Shown here: positions 1-7,555 of the stretch, in pieces
How positions within the stretch are numbered: the stretch's first letter is position 1
Layout of the letters: every line of letters starts with the position of its first letter
Assembly (NCBI RefSeq): GCF_000956525.1
Contig: NZ_JYIW01000019.1
Coordinates: 109,225 to 173,224, forward strand
DNA from: Microbacterium oxydans
GTDB lineage: Bacteria > Actinomycetota > Actinomycetes > Actinomycetales > Microbacteriaceae
Direction: 5' to 3'
Length of the DNA stretch: 64,000 nucleotides
The notes under the pieces: model-generated
Databases searched by the model: none
What the model was told of the DNA's origin: nothing
Seen by the model: only the letters and a program-made list of their open reading frames with translations
Translations under genes and position numbers: made by a program

Positions 1-142
1 CCTCGAGTACGAAGGGCTTGTCCGGATCCGGGTCGACGGTCACCGGGTCACCACCGCCGCATCCGGCGAGCGCGAGAGCGAGGGCGATGACGGATGCCGA
101 GATGGCGGCGACGCGACGGTGCGCTGGTCTGACATGGTGCAT
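1..142 (-). CDS. Lipoprotein, N-terminal part only (runs off window)
   Basis: The first 47 codons of a leftward gene are present. They show a positively charged start, a hydrophobic stretch and the lipobox LAGC, followed by a Gly/Asp-rich linker, so the product is a membrane-anchored lipoprotein. The start ATG at 142 has GGAGG five to eight bases upstream. The palindrome GAAATCGATTTC lies about 40 bp upstream, the same one that precedes the sugar-binding lipoprotein gene near 5.9 kb. I infer it is another binding protein or enzyme of the same sugar regulon. The body of the protein is outside the window, so the function stays open. Confidence 0.8.
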   Translation of the reverse strand, partial: MHHVRPAHRRVAAISASVIALALALAGCGGGDPVTVDPDPDKPFVLE

Positions 143-183
143 GATCCTCCTCGATCAGCAGTGATGATGGAGCCGAATCTAGC

Positions 184-195
184 GAAATCGATTTC
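184..195. promoter_or_regulatory. LacI-type operator
   Basis: Perfect 12-bp palindrome GAAATCGATTTC with a central CG, typical of LacI-family operators. The surrounding 15 bp are identical, in reverse orientation, to the site at 5999-6010. It lies upstream of the leftward lipoprotein gene. Confidence 0.75.
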
Positions 196-261
196 ATAGC
201 ACTAGAGTTTCTGCCATGTCCGACTCGGCTGCACAGGCACCGGATCTGCCATGCTGGAGAC

Positions 262-843
262 ATGGAATCGGAGTCGCAGAGCACACACGGCGACGTCGAA
301 GCACGGCTCTCGCGCGCGCAGGCCACGGTCACCTCCTCGGCGACGCAGATCAAGAACGCGCTGGGCAGCATCATCGCGCTCGCCGGCACGCCGACGCAGG
401 CGAATCAGCCGCTCTGGCGGCGACTCGATGTGTTCGCCAGGACGGATCTCAAAGACGTCCTCGGTGCTGAGGCGCAGGCCGACATCGCCGACCGCCTCCG
501 CCCGCTCGTCTCGCTGCACAATCGACTCACCGATGCCCGATGGGAGATCTCGACCGAAGACGAGTCGTCGACGGGAGATGTCCTCACCGGACACGGCAGT
601 GGCAGCAGCACGGTGACCACGATCGGTGCGATCGAACTCCTCGCAGAGGTCTTCGCCACCGTCGCCGGCGCCATCGAATCCCTCGACACCCGCCTGACCG
701 CGCAGCGCGTGTTCAGCGCGCCGATCCCGATCTCCGTGCCGGCGTACGTCCGGGAGATCCAGACGAGCATCGCCCGCATCTCAACCGCCCCTGAGGCAGC
801 CTGGACCTGGGAGTCGCACCTCGACGGGCACCAGCAGAGCTGA
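262..843 (+). CDS. Hypothetical protein
   Basis: A 193-residue soluble protein with no signal peptide or membrane segment. It is rich in helix-forming Ala/Leu/Arg segments, with a Ser/Thr/Gly-rich spacer near residues 98-113. The start ATG has GGAG upstream. It is divergent from the lipoprotein gene at 1-142 and convergent with the aldolase gene. I do not recognise the family. An opposite-strand frame also lacks stops here, so coding is likely rather than certain. Confidence 0.55.
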   Translation: MESESQSTHGDVEARLSRAQATVTSSATQIKNALGSIIALAGTPTQANQPLWRRLDVFARTDLKDVLGAEAQADIADRLRPLVSLHNRLTDARWEISTEDESSTGDVLTGHGSGSSTVTTIGAIELLAEVFATVAGAIESLDTRLTAQRVFSAPIPISVPAYVREIQTSIARISTAPEAAWTWESHLDGHQQS

Positions 844-888
844 CGATCGCTCGCTCGATCGCTCGATGCCGCGCCGAGGGAGCTGAGT

Positions 889-1812
889 TCAGACCGCGCG
901 CGCGTCTTCCTCAGCGGTGATCGCGATGTGCGCCTGCAGCCGCGCGAACACCGCGTCCAGGCGTGCGCGGCCCGCGTCGTCGAGCGACGGCAGCGGTGCG
1001 CGGCAGTCGCCGAGCGGCACCGAGTTCTTGCCGCCGAGATATTTCGCGGCGCCGAACACACCGACCTCGACCATGCCCTCGACCGTGTCGTTGATGCGCA
1101 CCTGCACGGCGCGCGCGCCCGCGAGGTCGCCGGCATCGAAGCGGCGGCGCAGCGACAGGAACAGCTCGATCTGCAGGCTGACGGTGGTGCCGATCGCGCC
1201 GCTCGCGCCGATCGACAGCGCAGGCAGGTAGAACTCGTCGAAGCCGTTCACGAGCGACAGGTGCGGGTAGCGGCTGAGGATGCGCTCGGCACCGTACAGG
1301 TTGCGCGAGGTGTGCTTCACGCCGATCACCTGCGGCAGGGCGAGCAGCTCGTCGAAGCCGCCCTCCGAGATGTCACGGCCCGTGAACTGCGGGATGTTGT
1401 AGAGCACGAACGGCAGGTCGACCGCGTCGATCACGCTGCGGAAGTGCCGCACCACGTCAGGGGTCGAGTAGCCGTAGTACAGCGGCGGGATCATCGAGAT
1501 CGCCGCGACACCGGCATCCTTCGCGGCCCCCGCGATGCGGATCGCCTCGCCGGTCGACATCGCACCGACGTGCGACACGACCGGCACGCGGCCGGCCGCT
1601 GCGGTCACCGCGGTCTCGGCGACGGCGATGCGCTCTGCCTCAGAGAGCAGCACGCCCTCGCCAGAGGAGCCGCACACGTAGAGCCCTTCGACCCCGCGGC
1701 GGATGTCGCTGTCGAGCATCGCGCTGAGAGCCGAGTGGTCGATGCTCTCGTCGGCGTGCATCGGCGTGACGGCCGCCGTGAACAGTCGGTCGCCCAGCAC
1801 CGCGTTCACCAT
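889..1812 (-). CDS. Dihydrodipicolinate synthase/N-acetylneuraminate lyase family aldolase
   Basis: A 307-residue class I aldolase of the DapA/NanA fold. Visible motifs are GSSGEG near residues 45-50 (the GGTGE-like carboxylate loop), YNIP with the conserved tyrosine, and GVKHTS whose lysine forms the Schiff base. ATG at 1812 is preferred over the in-frame GTG at 1821 because GGAGG sits 9 nt upstream of the ATG but abuts the GTG. The start overlaps the stop of the dehydrogenase gene upstream, so translation is probably coupled. Paired with a dehydrogenase and a sugar ABC transporter, it probably cleaves a 2-keto-3-deoxy sugar acid or a sialic-acid-like substrate; the exact substrate cannot be read from sequence. 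Confidence 0.9.
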   Translation of the reverse strand: MVNAVLGDRLFTAAVTPMHADESIDHSALSAMLDSDIRRGVEGLYVCGSSGEGVLLSEAERIAVAETAVTAAAGRVPVVSHVGAMSTGEAIRIAGAAKDAGVAAISMIPPLYYGYSTPDVVRHFRSVIDAVDLPFVLYNIPQFTGRDISEGGFDELLALPQVIGVKHTSRNLYGAERILSRYPHLSLVNGFDEFYLPALSIGASGAIGTTVSLQIELFLSLRRRFDAGDLAGARAVQVRINDTVEGMVEVGVFGAAKYLGGKNSVPLGDCRAPLPSLDDAGRARLDAVFARLQAHIAITAEEDARAV

Positions 1813-2639
1813 GCGGTCCACCCTCCGTCGACGACCACGTTCGAGCCGGTCATGTACGTCGAGGCGTCGGAGGCGAGGAACACCAGAGCGCCGTTGTACT
1901 CGTCGGCCTCGGCCATGCGGCCGATCGGCATCCGCTCGATGTAGTTCGCCTGGAACTTCGCATCCTGCGTGTCGCGGCGCACGCCCGACGGGGTGAGCGT
2001 GTTGACGCGGATACCGGCGCGACCCCAGTACGTCGCGCAGTAACGGGTGAGGTTGTACAGCCCCGACTTGGCGGCCGAGTACGCGACCGGCTTGATGAAC
2101 GGGATGCCGGTGTCCTCGGCCTTGTACGCGTAGATGTCCTGTACCGGCGAGACCATGCCGTAGATCGAACCCACGTTCACGATCGAGCCGCCGAGTCCGG
2201 CATCCCGCATCCGTCGACCCGCCGCCTGGGTGACGAGGAAGGTGCCGACGAGGTTCGTGTCGACGACCTCGCGGAACACGTCGACGGGGAACTCCTCGAA
2301 GGGGCCGGAGACCTCGGGCGGGGCGCTCGGCTGCGTGTCGATCCCGGCGTTGTTCACGACCACCGTCGGCACGCCCCAGGTCTCGACGACCCGGTCGAAG
2401 CCGGCGTCGACGCTCGCCTGGTCGGTGATGTCCATCTCGATCGCGAGCAGTCGTCCCTCCGGGTCATCGAGTCCGAGCCTCGCGGCCGGGTCGGCCACCT
2501 CGCTGCGGGAGGTGACGGCCACGCGGGCGCCCCGCTCGTGCAGCGAGCGGACGAACTCCGCGCCGATCTGGCCGAAGCCGCCGGTGACGACGACCACCTT
2601 GTCCCGCACCGAGAAGAGCGGGTCCTGTCCTTCAGACAT
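1806..2639 (-). CDS. SDR-family oxidoreductase
   Basis: A 277-residue classical short-chain dehydrogenase/reductase. It has the cofactor motif TGGFGQIG near residues 19-26, NNAG near 91-94 and the catalytic YSAAK near 185-190. The C-terminal GSNVVVDGG is typical of the family. It sits between the ABC permease and the aldolase in one leftward operon. Together these suggest oxidation of an imported sugar to a lactone or acid, followed by dehydration and aldol cleavage (a non-phosphorylative route); this pathway is inferred from gene order. Confidence 0.92.
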   Translation of the reverse strand: MSEGQDPLFSVRDKVVVVTGGFGQIGAEFVRSLHERGARVAVTSRSEVADPAARLGLDDPEGRLLAIEMDITDQASVDAGFDRVVETWGVPTVVVNNAGIDTQPSAPPEVSGPFEEFPVDVFREVVDTNLVGTFLVTQAAGRRMRDAGLGGSIVNVGSIYGMVSPVQDIYAYKAEDTGIPFIKPVAYSAAKSGLYNLTRYCATYWGRAGIRVNTLTPSGVRRDTQDAKFQANYIERMPIGRMAEADEYNGALVFLASDASTYMTGSNVVVDGGWTAW

Positions 2640-2666
2640 GTGTGAATACTCCAGATTGCAGGGCGC

Positions 2667-3539
2667 TCAGCCCTTGACGGATCCTGCGGTGAGCCCCGAG
2701 ACGATGCCTCGCTGCGCCCACAGGAAGAAGATGATCGCCGGGAGCGCGAACAGCAGCGCGCAGAACATCACGACGTTCATGGGGGTGTAGAACTGGCCGA
2801 GGAACGACGACAGTCCGACGGATGCCGGCCACAGATCGGACGACGAGATGAACGTGTTCGCGAACATGAACTCGTTCCAGCCGTCGAAGAACGCGATGAC
2901 GGAGGCCGCCGCGATGCTCGGCATGATCAGGGGCAGCACGATCGTGGTGAGGATGCGCACCCGGGAGCATCCGTCGATCCTGGCTGCCTCCTCGATCTCG
3001 TAGGGGATCTTGTCGATGCCGCTCTTGATGATGAACATCGCGACCGGCATCACGAACGCGGTGTCGGCGAGGATGAGTCCCCAGTGGCTGTTCAGCAGCC
3101 CGGCGCCGGCGAAGATCGCGTAGAGCGGCACGATGATGAGGGCCTCGGGCAGCATCTGCGTGCTGAAGAAGATGAAGCCCGCGACGCCGCGGCCGTGGAA
3201 GCGGTAGCGGCTGAGCGCGTAGGCGGCCATCGTCGCCAGCACCAGGCTGAGGACCGTGGTGCCCGCGGCGATCACGAAGGAGTTGCCGAGCCAGCGGAAG
3301 ATCGGGATGTCGGAGAGGAATCCGCCCCACTGCCCGATGTTCTGGAACTCGGGGATCAGCGGCTGGCTGCCGCCGTACAGCGAGGACTCGGTGCCGAGCG
3401 AGGTCGACAGCATCCAGTAGACGGGGAAGCCGGCGAAGACGACGAGCAGCGTGATGAGCACTGCCTTGCCGAGGCTGCCGACTCTGGCGCCGACGCCGCG
3501 ACGACGCGGCAGATCGATGGTGATGCGTTCCGTGGTCAT
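2667..3539 (-). CDS. Carbohydrate ABC transporter permease (MalG type)
   Basis: A 290-residue inner-membrane permease with about six membrane segments. The cytoplasmic EAA loop reads EIEEAARIDG followed by LPLIMP near residues 185-210, the site that docks the ATPase. Such sugar transporters usually use a shared ATPase of the MsiK type encoded elsewhere; none is present here. The start ATG lies in an ATGA overlap with the duplicated mini-ORF upstream, not directly with the MalF-type gene. Confidence 0.93.
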   Translation of the reverse strand: MTTERITIDLPRRRGVGARVGSLGKAVLITLLVVFAGFPVYWMLSTSLGTESSLYGGSQPLIPEFQNIGQWGGFLSDIPIFRWLGNSFVIAAGTTVLSLVLATMAAYALSRYRFHGRGVAGFIFFSTQMLPEALIIVPLYAIFAGAGLLNSHWGLILADTAFVMPVAMFIIKSGIDKIPYEIEEAARIDGCSRVRILTTIVLPLIMPSIAAASVIAFFDGWNEFMFANTFISSSDLWPASVGLSSFLGQFYTPMNVVMFCALLFALPAIIFFLWAQRGIVSGLTAGSVKG

Positions 3540-3636
3540 CGCTGGCTCTCCTGACGTTCCTGGATCTGCTCGACGATGAACTGTTCCGTGGTCATCGCTG
3601 GCTCTCCTGACGTTCCTGGATCTGCTCGACGATGAA
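3527..3636. repeat. 54-bp direct repeat creating a coupling mini-ORF
   Basis: Positions 3527-3580 and 3583-3636 are identical, with a period of 56 bp. The unit spans the junction of the two permease genes. Because 56 is not a multiple of three, the second copy yields an extra 19-codon leftward ORF (3595-3536) that starts in an ATGA overlap with the MalF-type stop and ends in an ATGA overlap with the MalG-type start. Its sequence repeats the last residues of the MalF-type protein (FIVEQIQERQESQR). Confidence 0.9.
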
Positions 3637-4557
3637 GTACACGACCGTGACGAGCAGCGACAGCACGAGCCCGAGGGCTCCGATCGCCGCGGCGCGGCCG
3701 AGGTTCTGGTCTTGGAAGGCGGTGCGGTACACGTTCACGACCAGGGTGTTCGTGACGTCGAGCGGACCACCGCCGGTGATGAGGAAGATGATCTCGAAGC
3801 GGCGGATCGACCAGATCGTCATGAGCAGGGTGATCACGCGGAGCGTGGGCATCAGGTGCGGCAGCGTGACGGCGAGGAACGACTGGAAGCGCGTCGCGCC
3901 GTCGACCCAGGTCGCCTCGCGGAGTTCCTGCGGCACGCTCTGCAGCGCGCTCAGCATGACGAGCATCACGAGTGGGGTGAGCTTCCACACGGTGGCGAGC
4001 GTCACCGCGAAGAGGCCGTACTGCGGGTCGACCAGCCAGCCGTGCTGCCCCATGCCGAGCGCCGAGGTGGTGCGGTTGAGGATGCCCTGCTCGTTGTTGT
4101 AGATCCACACGAAGATGAGCGCTGCGGCCACGGTCGGCACGGCCCACGGGATCGTCGCGATCGCGCGGATGATGCCGCGCCCCTTGAAGGCTGTGTTCAG
4201 CAGGAGGGCGCCCGCCGTGCCGATGCCGACCGAGAACACGACCGTGAACAGCGTGTAGAGCAGGGTCGTGACGACCGAGGTCCAGAACTTGTCGCTCGAG
4301 AGCAGGTACTCGTAGTTCTCGACGCCGACGCCTCGGCCGCCGGCCGGGTTGACCAGCTTGGTCGCGGTGAACGACAGCAGCAAGCCGCGGATCAGCGGGA
4401 ACACCGTGAAGATCGCGAGGTACACGATGGCCGGGAACAGGAAGAGGTAGGCGCCGTTGCGCTCGACGAAGCGTCCGACGGCTCCGCTGCCTCGTGGCCG
4501 CTTCGGCGGTGCAGCGCGAGGCGTCGAGCGGGACGCCTCGAGGGTGCTGGTGGCCAT
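3592..4557 (-). CDS. Carbohydrate ABC transporter permease (MalF/UgpA type)
   Basis: A 321-residue permease with a basic N-terminus, about six membrane segments and the EAA loop ELREATWVDGA...LPHLMP near residues 215-240. It is the second gene of the operon, 82 bp after the binding-protein gene. The last 14 residues are repeated in the duplicated junction downstream. It pairs with the MalG-type permease to form the transmembrane channel. Confidence 0.93.
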   Translation of the reverse strand: MATSTLEASRSTPRAAPPKRPRGSGAVGRFVERNGAYLFLFPAIVYLAIFTVFPLIRGLLLSFTATKLVNPAGGRGVGVENYEYLLSSDKFWTSVVTTLLYTLFTVVFSVGIGTAGALLLNTAFKGRGIIRAIATIPWAVPTVAAALIFVWIYNNEQGILNRTTSALGMGQHGWLVDPQYGLFAVTLATVWKLTPLVMLVMLSALQSVPQELREATWVDGATRFQSFLAVTLPHLMPTLRVITLLMTIWSIRRFEIIFLITGGGPLDVTNTLVVNVYRTAFQDQNLGRAAAIGALGLVLSLLVTVVYFIVEQIQERQESQR

Positions 4558-4639
4558 GCTGAGGTCCTTTCGGGTGTGGGGGTCGAGGGGCGGGATGGGG
4601 GTGTCCCGCCCCTCCGGTGCGCAGTCGGGACTGCGCTGC

Positions 4640-5935
4640 TCAGCCGAGTTCGGCTTCGAGGGCCTGCTGCACCTCGGCGAGCCTGCTCTTGACGTCGCCG
4701 CCGTTGACCCTGAGGTCTTCGACCGCCGTGAGCACCTCGCGCCAGATCGGCTTGCTCTCGGTCTCGAAGCCCTCGACGAGCGTCGACTTCGAGGTCTTGG
4801 CGGCCTCCAGGAACTGTGCAGCCCAGGGGTTCGCAGCCATGAACTCGGCGTCGGGCTCGACGTCGGTCGCCATGGCGGATGCCCCGAGGCCGGCGCGGAT
4901 CGCGGTCTGCCCCTCGTCGCCGAGGATCCAGCGCACGAAGTCCTTCGCGGCCTCGACGTTGTCGCTGTTCGCGTTGACGGCGATGATGAGCTGCGAGTTC
5001 GAGCCGGGGTTCGCGAGCGGCAGCGGGGCCGCTCCCATGTTCTCGCCGTTCACGACGTTGTCGGGGTTGCTCGTGATGGTCGTCGCGACGCCGGAGTTCT
5101 CGAACAGCATGCCGACCTGACCCTGGCCGAACTTCGCGCGGAAGGTCGACGCGTCATCGCCGATGGGTGCGACACCCGATTCGAAGGTCTTGAGGAAGGC
5201 TTCCACCGCCTCGACGTTCTCGGCCTTGTCGATCGTCAGCTTCTTGCCGTCGCTGAGCTCGCCGCCGAATCCGTAGATCCAGTTGGCCATCTCGAGCGTC
5301 CATCCGTCGATCTCGGCGGTCTGGTGGCGGCCCGCGAATCCGGCGATGCCGAGCTCCGACTTGATGGTCTCGGCCGTGGTGAGGAACTCGTCGAACGTGG
5401 TCGGCACCTCGAGCCCGAGCTGGGCGAAGATGTCCTTGTTGTAGATCACGGTGTTGTAGGTAGGCCGCTCCCAGTTGAAGCCGTACTGGCCGTCCTGGAA
5501 GAAGCCGGCCTCGTTGGTGGTGTTGAGGCTGTCGCCGAGTTCGTCGGCGATGTCGTCGAGGGGCTCGAGCACCCCGGCATCCACCAGCGAGGCGAACTGG
5601 CTGTCCTGGAGGACCATGACGTCGGGTCCGCCGCCGGCGCCGAGCTCGGTGCTGAGCTTGTCGGCGTAGTTGGCGAAGGGGATCTCGACCTTGGTCAGCT
5701 CGATGTCGTCGTTCGGGCCGGTGTATCCCTTGACGGCGTCCCAGATGATCGGGCCCTTGCCGTCTTCGAGGAACTGCCAGTTGGAGAACGTGAGCTCTCC
5801 GCCGGCCGCCTCTCCGTTGTCGCCCGAGTCGCTCCCACCGGAGCAGCCTGCGAGGGCGATCGCCGCGACGGCGGCGATGCCGGTGATCCGCAGCGCTCGG
5901 GCACGGCGGGACGGGTGTGCGTGGTTCGACTTCAC
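4640..5935 (-). CDS. Extracellular solute-binding lipoprotein, family 1 (sugar ABC transporter)
   Basis: A 431-residue binding protein. The signal sequence ends in the lipobox LAGCSGG, followed by an acidic Ser/Gly linker. The body has features of family 1 sugar-binding proteins, such as the segment on the binding cleft near WERPTYNTVIYNKDIF. The start is GTG at 5935, with AAAGGAG upstream at good spacing. It is the first gene of the operon and follows a LacI-type operator about 64 bp upstream. It captures the carbohydrate outside the membrane; the sugar is unknown. Confidence 0.93.
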   Translation of the reverse strand: MKSNHAHPSRRARALRITGIAAVAAIALAGCSGGSDSGDNGEAAGGELTFSNWQFLEDGKGPIIWDAVKGYTGPNDDIELTKVEIPFANYADKLSTELGAGGGPDVMVLQDSQFASLVDAGVLEPLDDIADELGDSLNTTNEAGFFQDGQYGFNWERPTYNTVIYNKDIFAQLGLEVPTTFDEFLTTAETIKSELGIAGFAGRHQTAEIDGWTLEMANWIYGFGGELSDGKKLTIDKAENVEAVEAFLKTFESGVAPIGDDASTFRAKFGQGQVGMLFENSGVATTITSNPDNVVNGENMGAAPLPLANPGSNSQLIIAVNANSDNVEAAKDFVRWILGDEGQTAIRAGLGASAMATDVEPDAEFMAANPWAAQFLEAAKTSKSTLVEGFETESKPIWREVLTAVEDLRVNGGDVKSRLAEVQQALEAELG

Positions 5936-5998
5936 TGTTCACTCCTTTGGGCAGCAAGTTGATTGCGACGATGCAGTCGATTTCCGCCCGGGACGCGT

Positions 5999-6010
5999 GA
6001 AATCGATTTC
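5999..6010. promoter_or_regulatory. LacI-type operator of the sugar operon
   Basis: Perfect palindrome GAAATCGATTTC. A related half-site (AGTCGATTTCC) lies at 5975-5985, nearer the gene. The 15-bp context matches the site at 184-195. No lacI-family gene is in the window, so the repressor is probably encoded to the left. Confidence 0.75.
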
Positions 6011-6099
6011 GCTACCGTAACCCCGGAATTCAGCGGATGTCAAGGAAAATGGTTACGTAACTTTTCTGGAGATATGAAACCTCCTGCTCTCCACGCAGA

Positions 6100-6140
6100 A
6101 ACACGGATGCCGTGACCCAGCGGGCCACGGCATCCGTGTT
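6100..6140 (-). terminator. Stem-loop terminator after doxX
   Basis: Perfect 15-bp arms (AACACGGATGCCGTG at 6100-6114 and its complement at 6126-6140) around an 11-nt loop, 14 bp beyond the DoxX stop. On the minus strand the second arm ends in a short T run (GTTTCT). Confidence 0.7.
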
Positions 6141-6154
6141 CGTGTGCGTGCTGC

Positions 6155-6595
6155 TCAGCTGAGCCAGGCAGGTGCGCGGCCGCGCAGGAAGGCGCCGTCG
6201 ATCGAGAAGCGGCCAGCACCCGTGAGCGCGAGCGCGAGCGCCGCGACACCGAGCACGGCGACGAACTCGTACCCGCCCTCGCCGACCCAGAGGCCCGCGG
6301 GCAGGTGCACCAGGATCAGGGCCACGACCATGTCGATCGCCAGGATGATGCCGACCGGACGCGTGAGGAGTCCGAGGATCAGCAGGATGCCGCCGATGAG
6401 CTCGACGAACGCCACCACGGGAGCAGCGATCTCCGCCAACGGCACCCCCATGTCGGCGAAGCTGCCGATGGTGCCGGGAATCGTGTACTCGAAGATCTTC
6501 TGTGCGCCGTGCGCTGCGAAGATCGCGCCGACCACGAAGCGCAGGACGAGGAGTCCGAGCGAGGCGGCGGAGGAGGGGGCTTTGGTGTTCGTCAT
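6155..6595 (-). CDS. DoxX family membrane protein
   Basis: A 146-residue protein with four membrane segments. It has the DoxX-type opening GLLVLRFVVGAIFAAHGAQKIF and an acidic glutamate in the second segment (FVELIGG). The start ATG at 6595 follows AAGGAAGAACTC; a longer frame to 6664 lacks a better ribosome site. DoxX proteins are linked to redox and thiol stress in actinobacteria. It stands alone between two transport operons, with its own terminator. Confidence 0.88.
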   Translation of the reverse strand: MTNTKAPSSAASLGLLVLRFVVGAIFAAHGAQKIFEYTIPGTIGSFADMGVPLAEIAAPVVAFVELIGGILLILGLLTRPVGIILAIDMVVALILVHLPAGLWVGEGGYEFVAVLGVAALALALTGAGRFSIDGAFLRGRAPAWLS

Positions 6596-6685
6596 GAGGA
6601 GTTCTTCCTTCGTGGCAGGACACCCGCGCGCCAGGCGCGGAGCAGGGTCGTTCCCTGCGTCCACGCTAGGAAGAAGAGATATCCC

Positions 6686-7555
6686 TCAGCTGTGTGCGGC
6701 CACGACCTGCGCGACGGCGGCGCGCTCGGCATCCGTCGGCTCGGCGATCGCCATGCGGCAGTGGGTGTCGACCACGTCGAGCACGCGGTACGCCTCCTTC
6801 ATGCGGGCCATGTCGCCGCCGATCAGCGAGACCACGTCATCGACGGCCGTCTGCGCTGCGGCGATGGCGTCGGCGTCGCCCGAGCGCCCTGCGTCGGCCA
6901 GCGCGCGGAACGGCTTCGGCGTCACCGAGGAGACGCCGGACACCACGCCCTGCGCTCCCACGCTGACCGCGGCGATCAGGTCGCGATCGGCCCCGGTGTA
7001 CAGGTCGAAGCTCTCCGGCACCACGGCGCGGTACGCGGCGATCTCGTCGAGCGACAGCTCGCTCACCTTCGCGCCGACGATGTTCGGCAGCGCCGACAGC
7101 CGCACGAGCAGCTCCGGCGAGACCGTGTTGCCGCTGCGGGCCGGGTAGATGTACACGTAGAGGCGACCGTCGCCCACGGCATCCGACACCGCGGTGAAGT
7201 ACTCGAAGATCGCGTCCTCGGTCGACTTCAGGTAGTACGGCGTGAGGGCGGCGAACTCGGTCGCACCGAGCCCCTTCGCGATCTCGACGAGCCGCACGGC
7301 CTCGTACGTGCTGGGCTGGCCGACGTGCACGATCACGCGCATGCGGTCGGCGAGCTCGTCGATCGCGGCACCCACCAGTTCGGTGAACTCGGCGACGTCG
7401 ACCGCCGGGAACTCCCCCGTCGTGCCGAGGATGAACGCACCCTCGTTGCCCGATCGCCCCACGAAGCGGAAGATGGCCCGCGAGCCCTCCAGGTCGAGGC
7501 TCCCGTCGCGGCGGAACGCGGTGGGGACGGCGGTCAGGATGTCGTAGCGGGTCAC
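6686..7555 (-). CDS. Dihydrodipicolinate synthase family protein (sugar-acid dehydratase/aldolase)
   Basis: A 289-residue TIM-barrel lyase. It shows GTTGEFP near residues 46-52, YIYP (in place of YNxP) and the Schiff-base lysine in GAKVSE. The start is GTG at 7555, sharing GTGA with the tctA stop, so it is translationally coupled as the last gene of the tct operon. Its place after a carboxylate transporter suggests it breaks down the imported acid, for example an aldarate derivative as in 5-dehydro-4-deoxyglucarate dehydratases. This substrate is inferred from context only. It is a distant relative of the gene at 889-1812. Confidence 0.88.
   Translation of the reverse strand: MTRYDILTAVPTAFRRDGSLDLEGSRAIFRFVGRSGNEGAFILGTTGEFPAVDVAEFTELVGAAIDELADRMRVIVHVGQPSTYEAVRLVEIAKGLGATEFAALTPYYLKSTEDAIFEYFTAVSDAVGDGRLYVYIYPARSGNTVSPELLVRLSALPNIVGAKVSELSLDEIAAYRAVVPESFDLYTGADRDLIAAVSVGAQGVVSGVSSVTPKPFRALADAGRSGDADAIAAAQTAVDDVVSLIGGDMARMKEAYRVLDVVDTHCRMAIAEPTDAERAAVAQVVAAHS

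Noticed and set aside
1806..1821. GTG at 1821 as aldolase start
   Set aside because: The ribosome site is directly adjacent to this GTG; spacing fits the ATG at 1812.
4457..5962. Long rightward frame opposite the binding-protein gene
   Set aside because: Antisense shadow; no conserved sequence.
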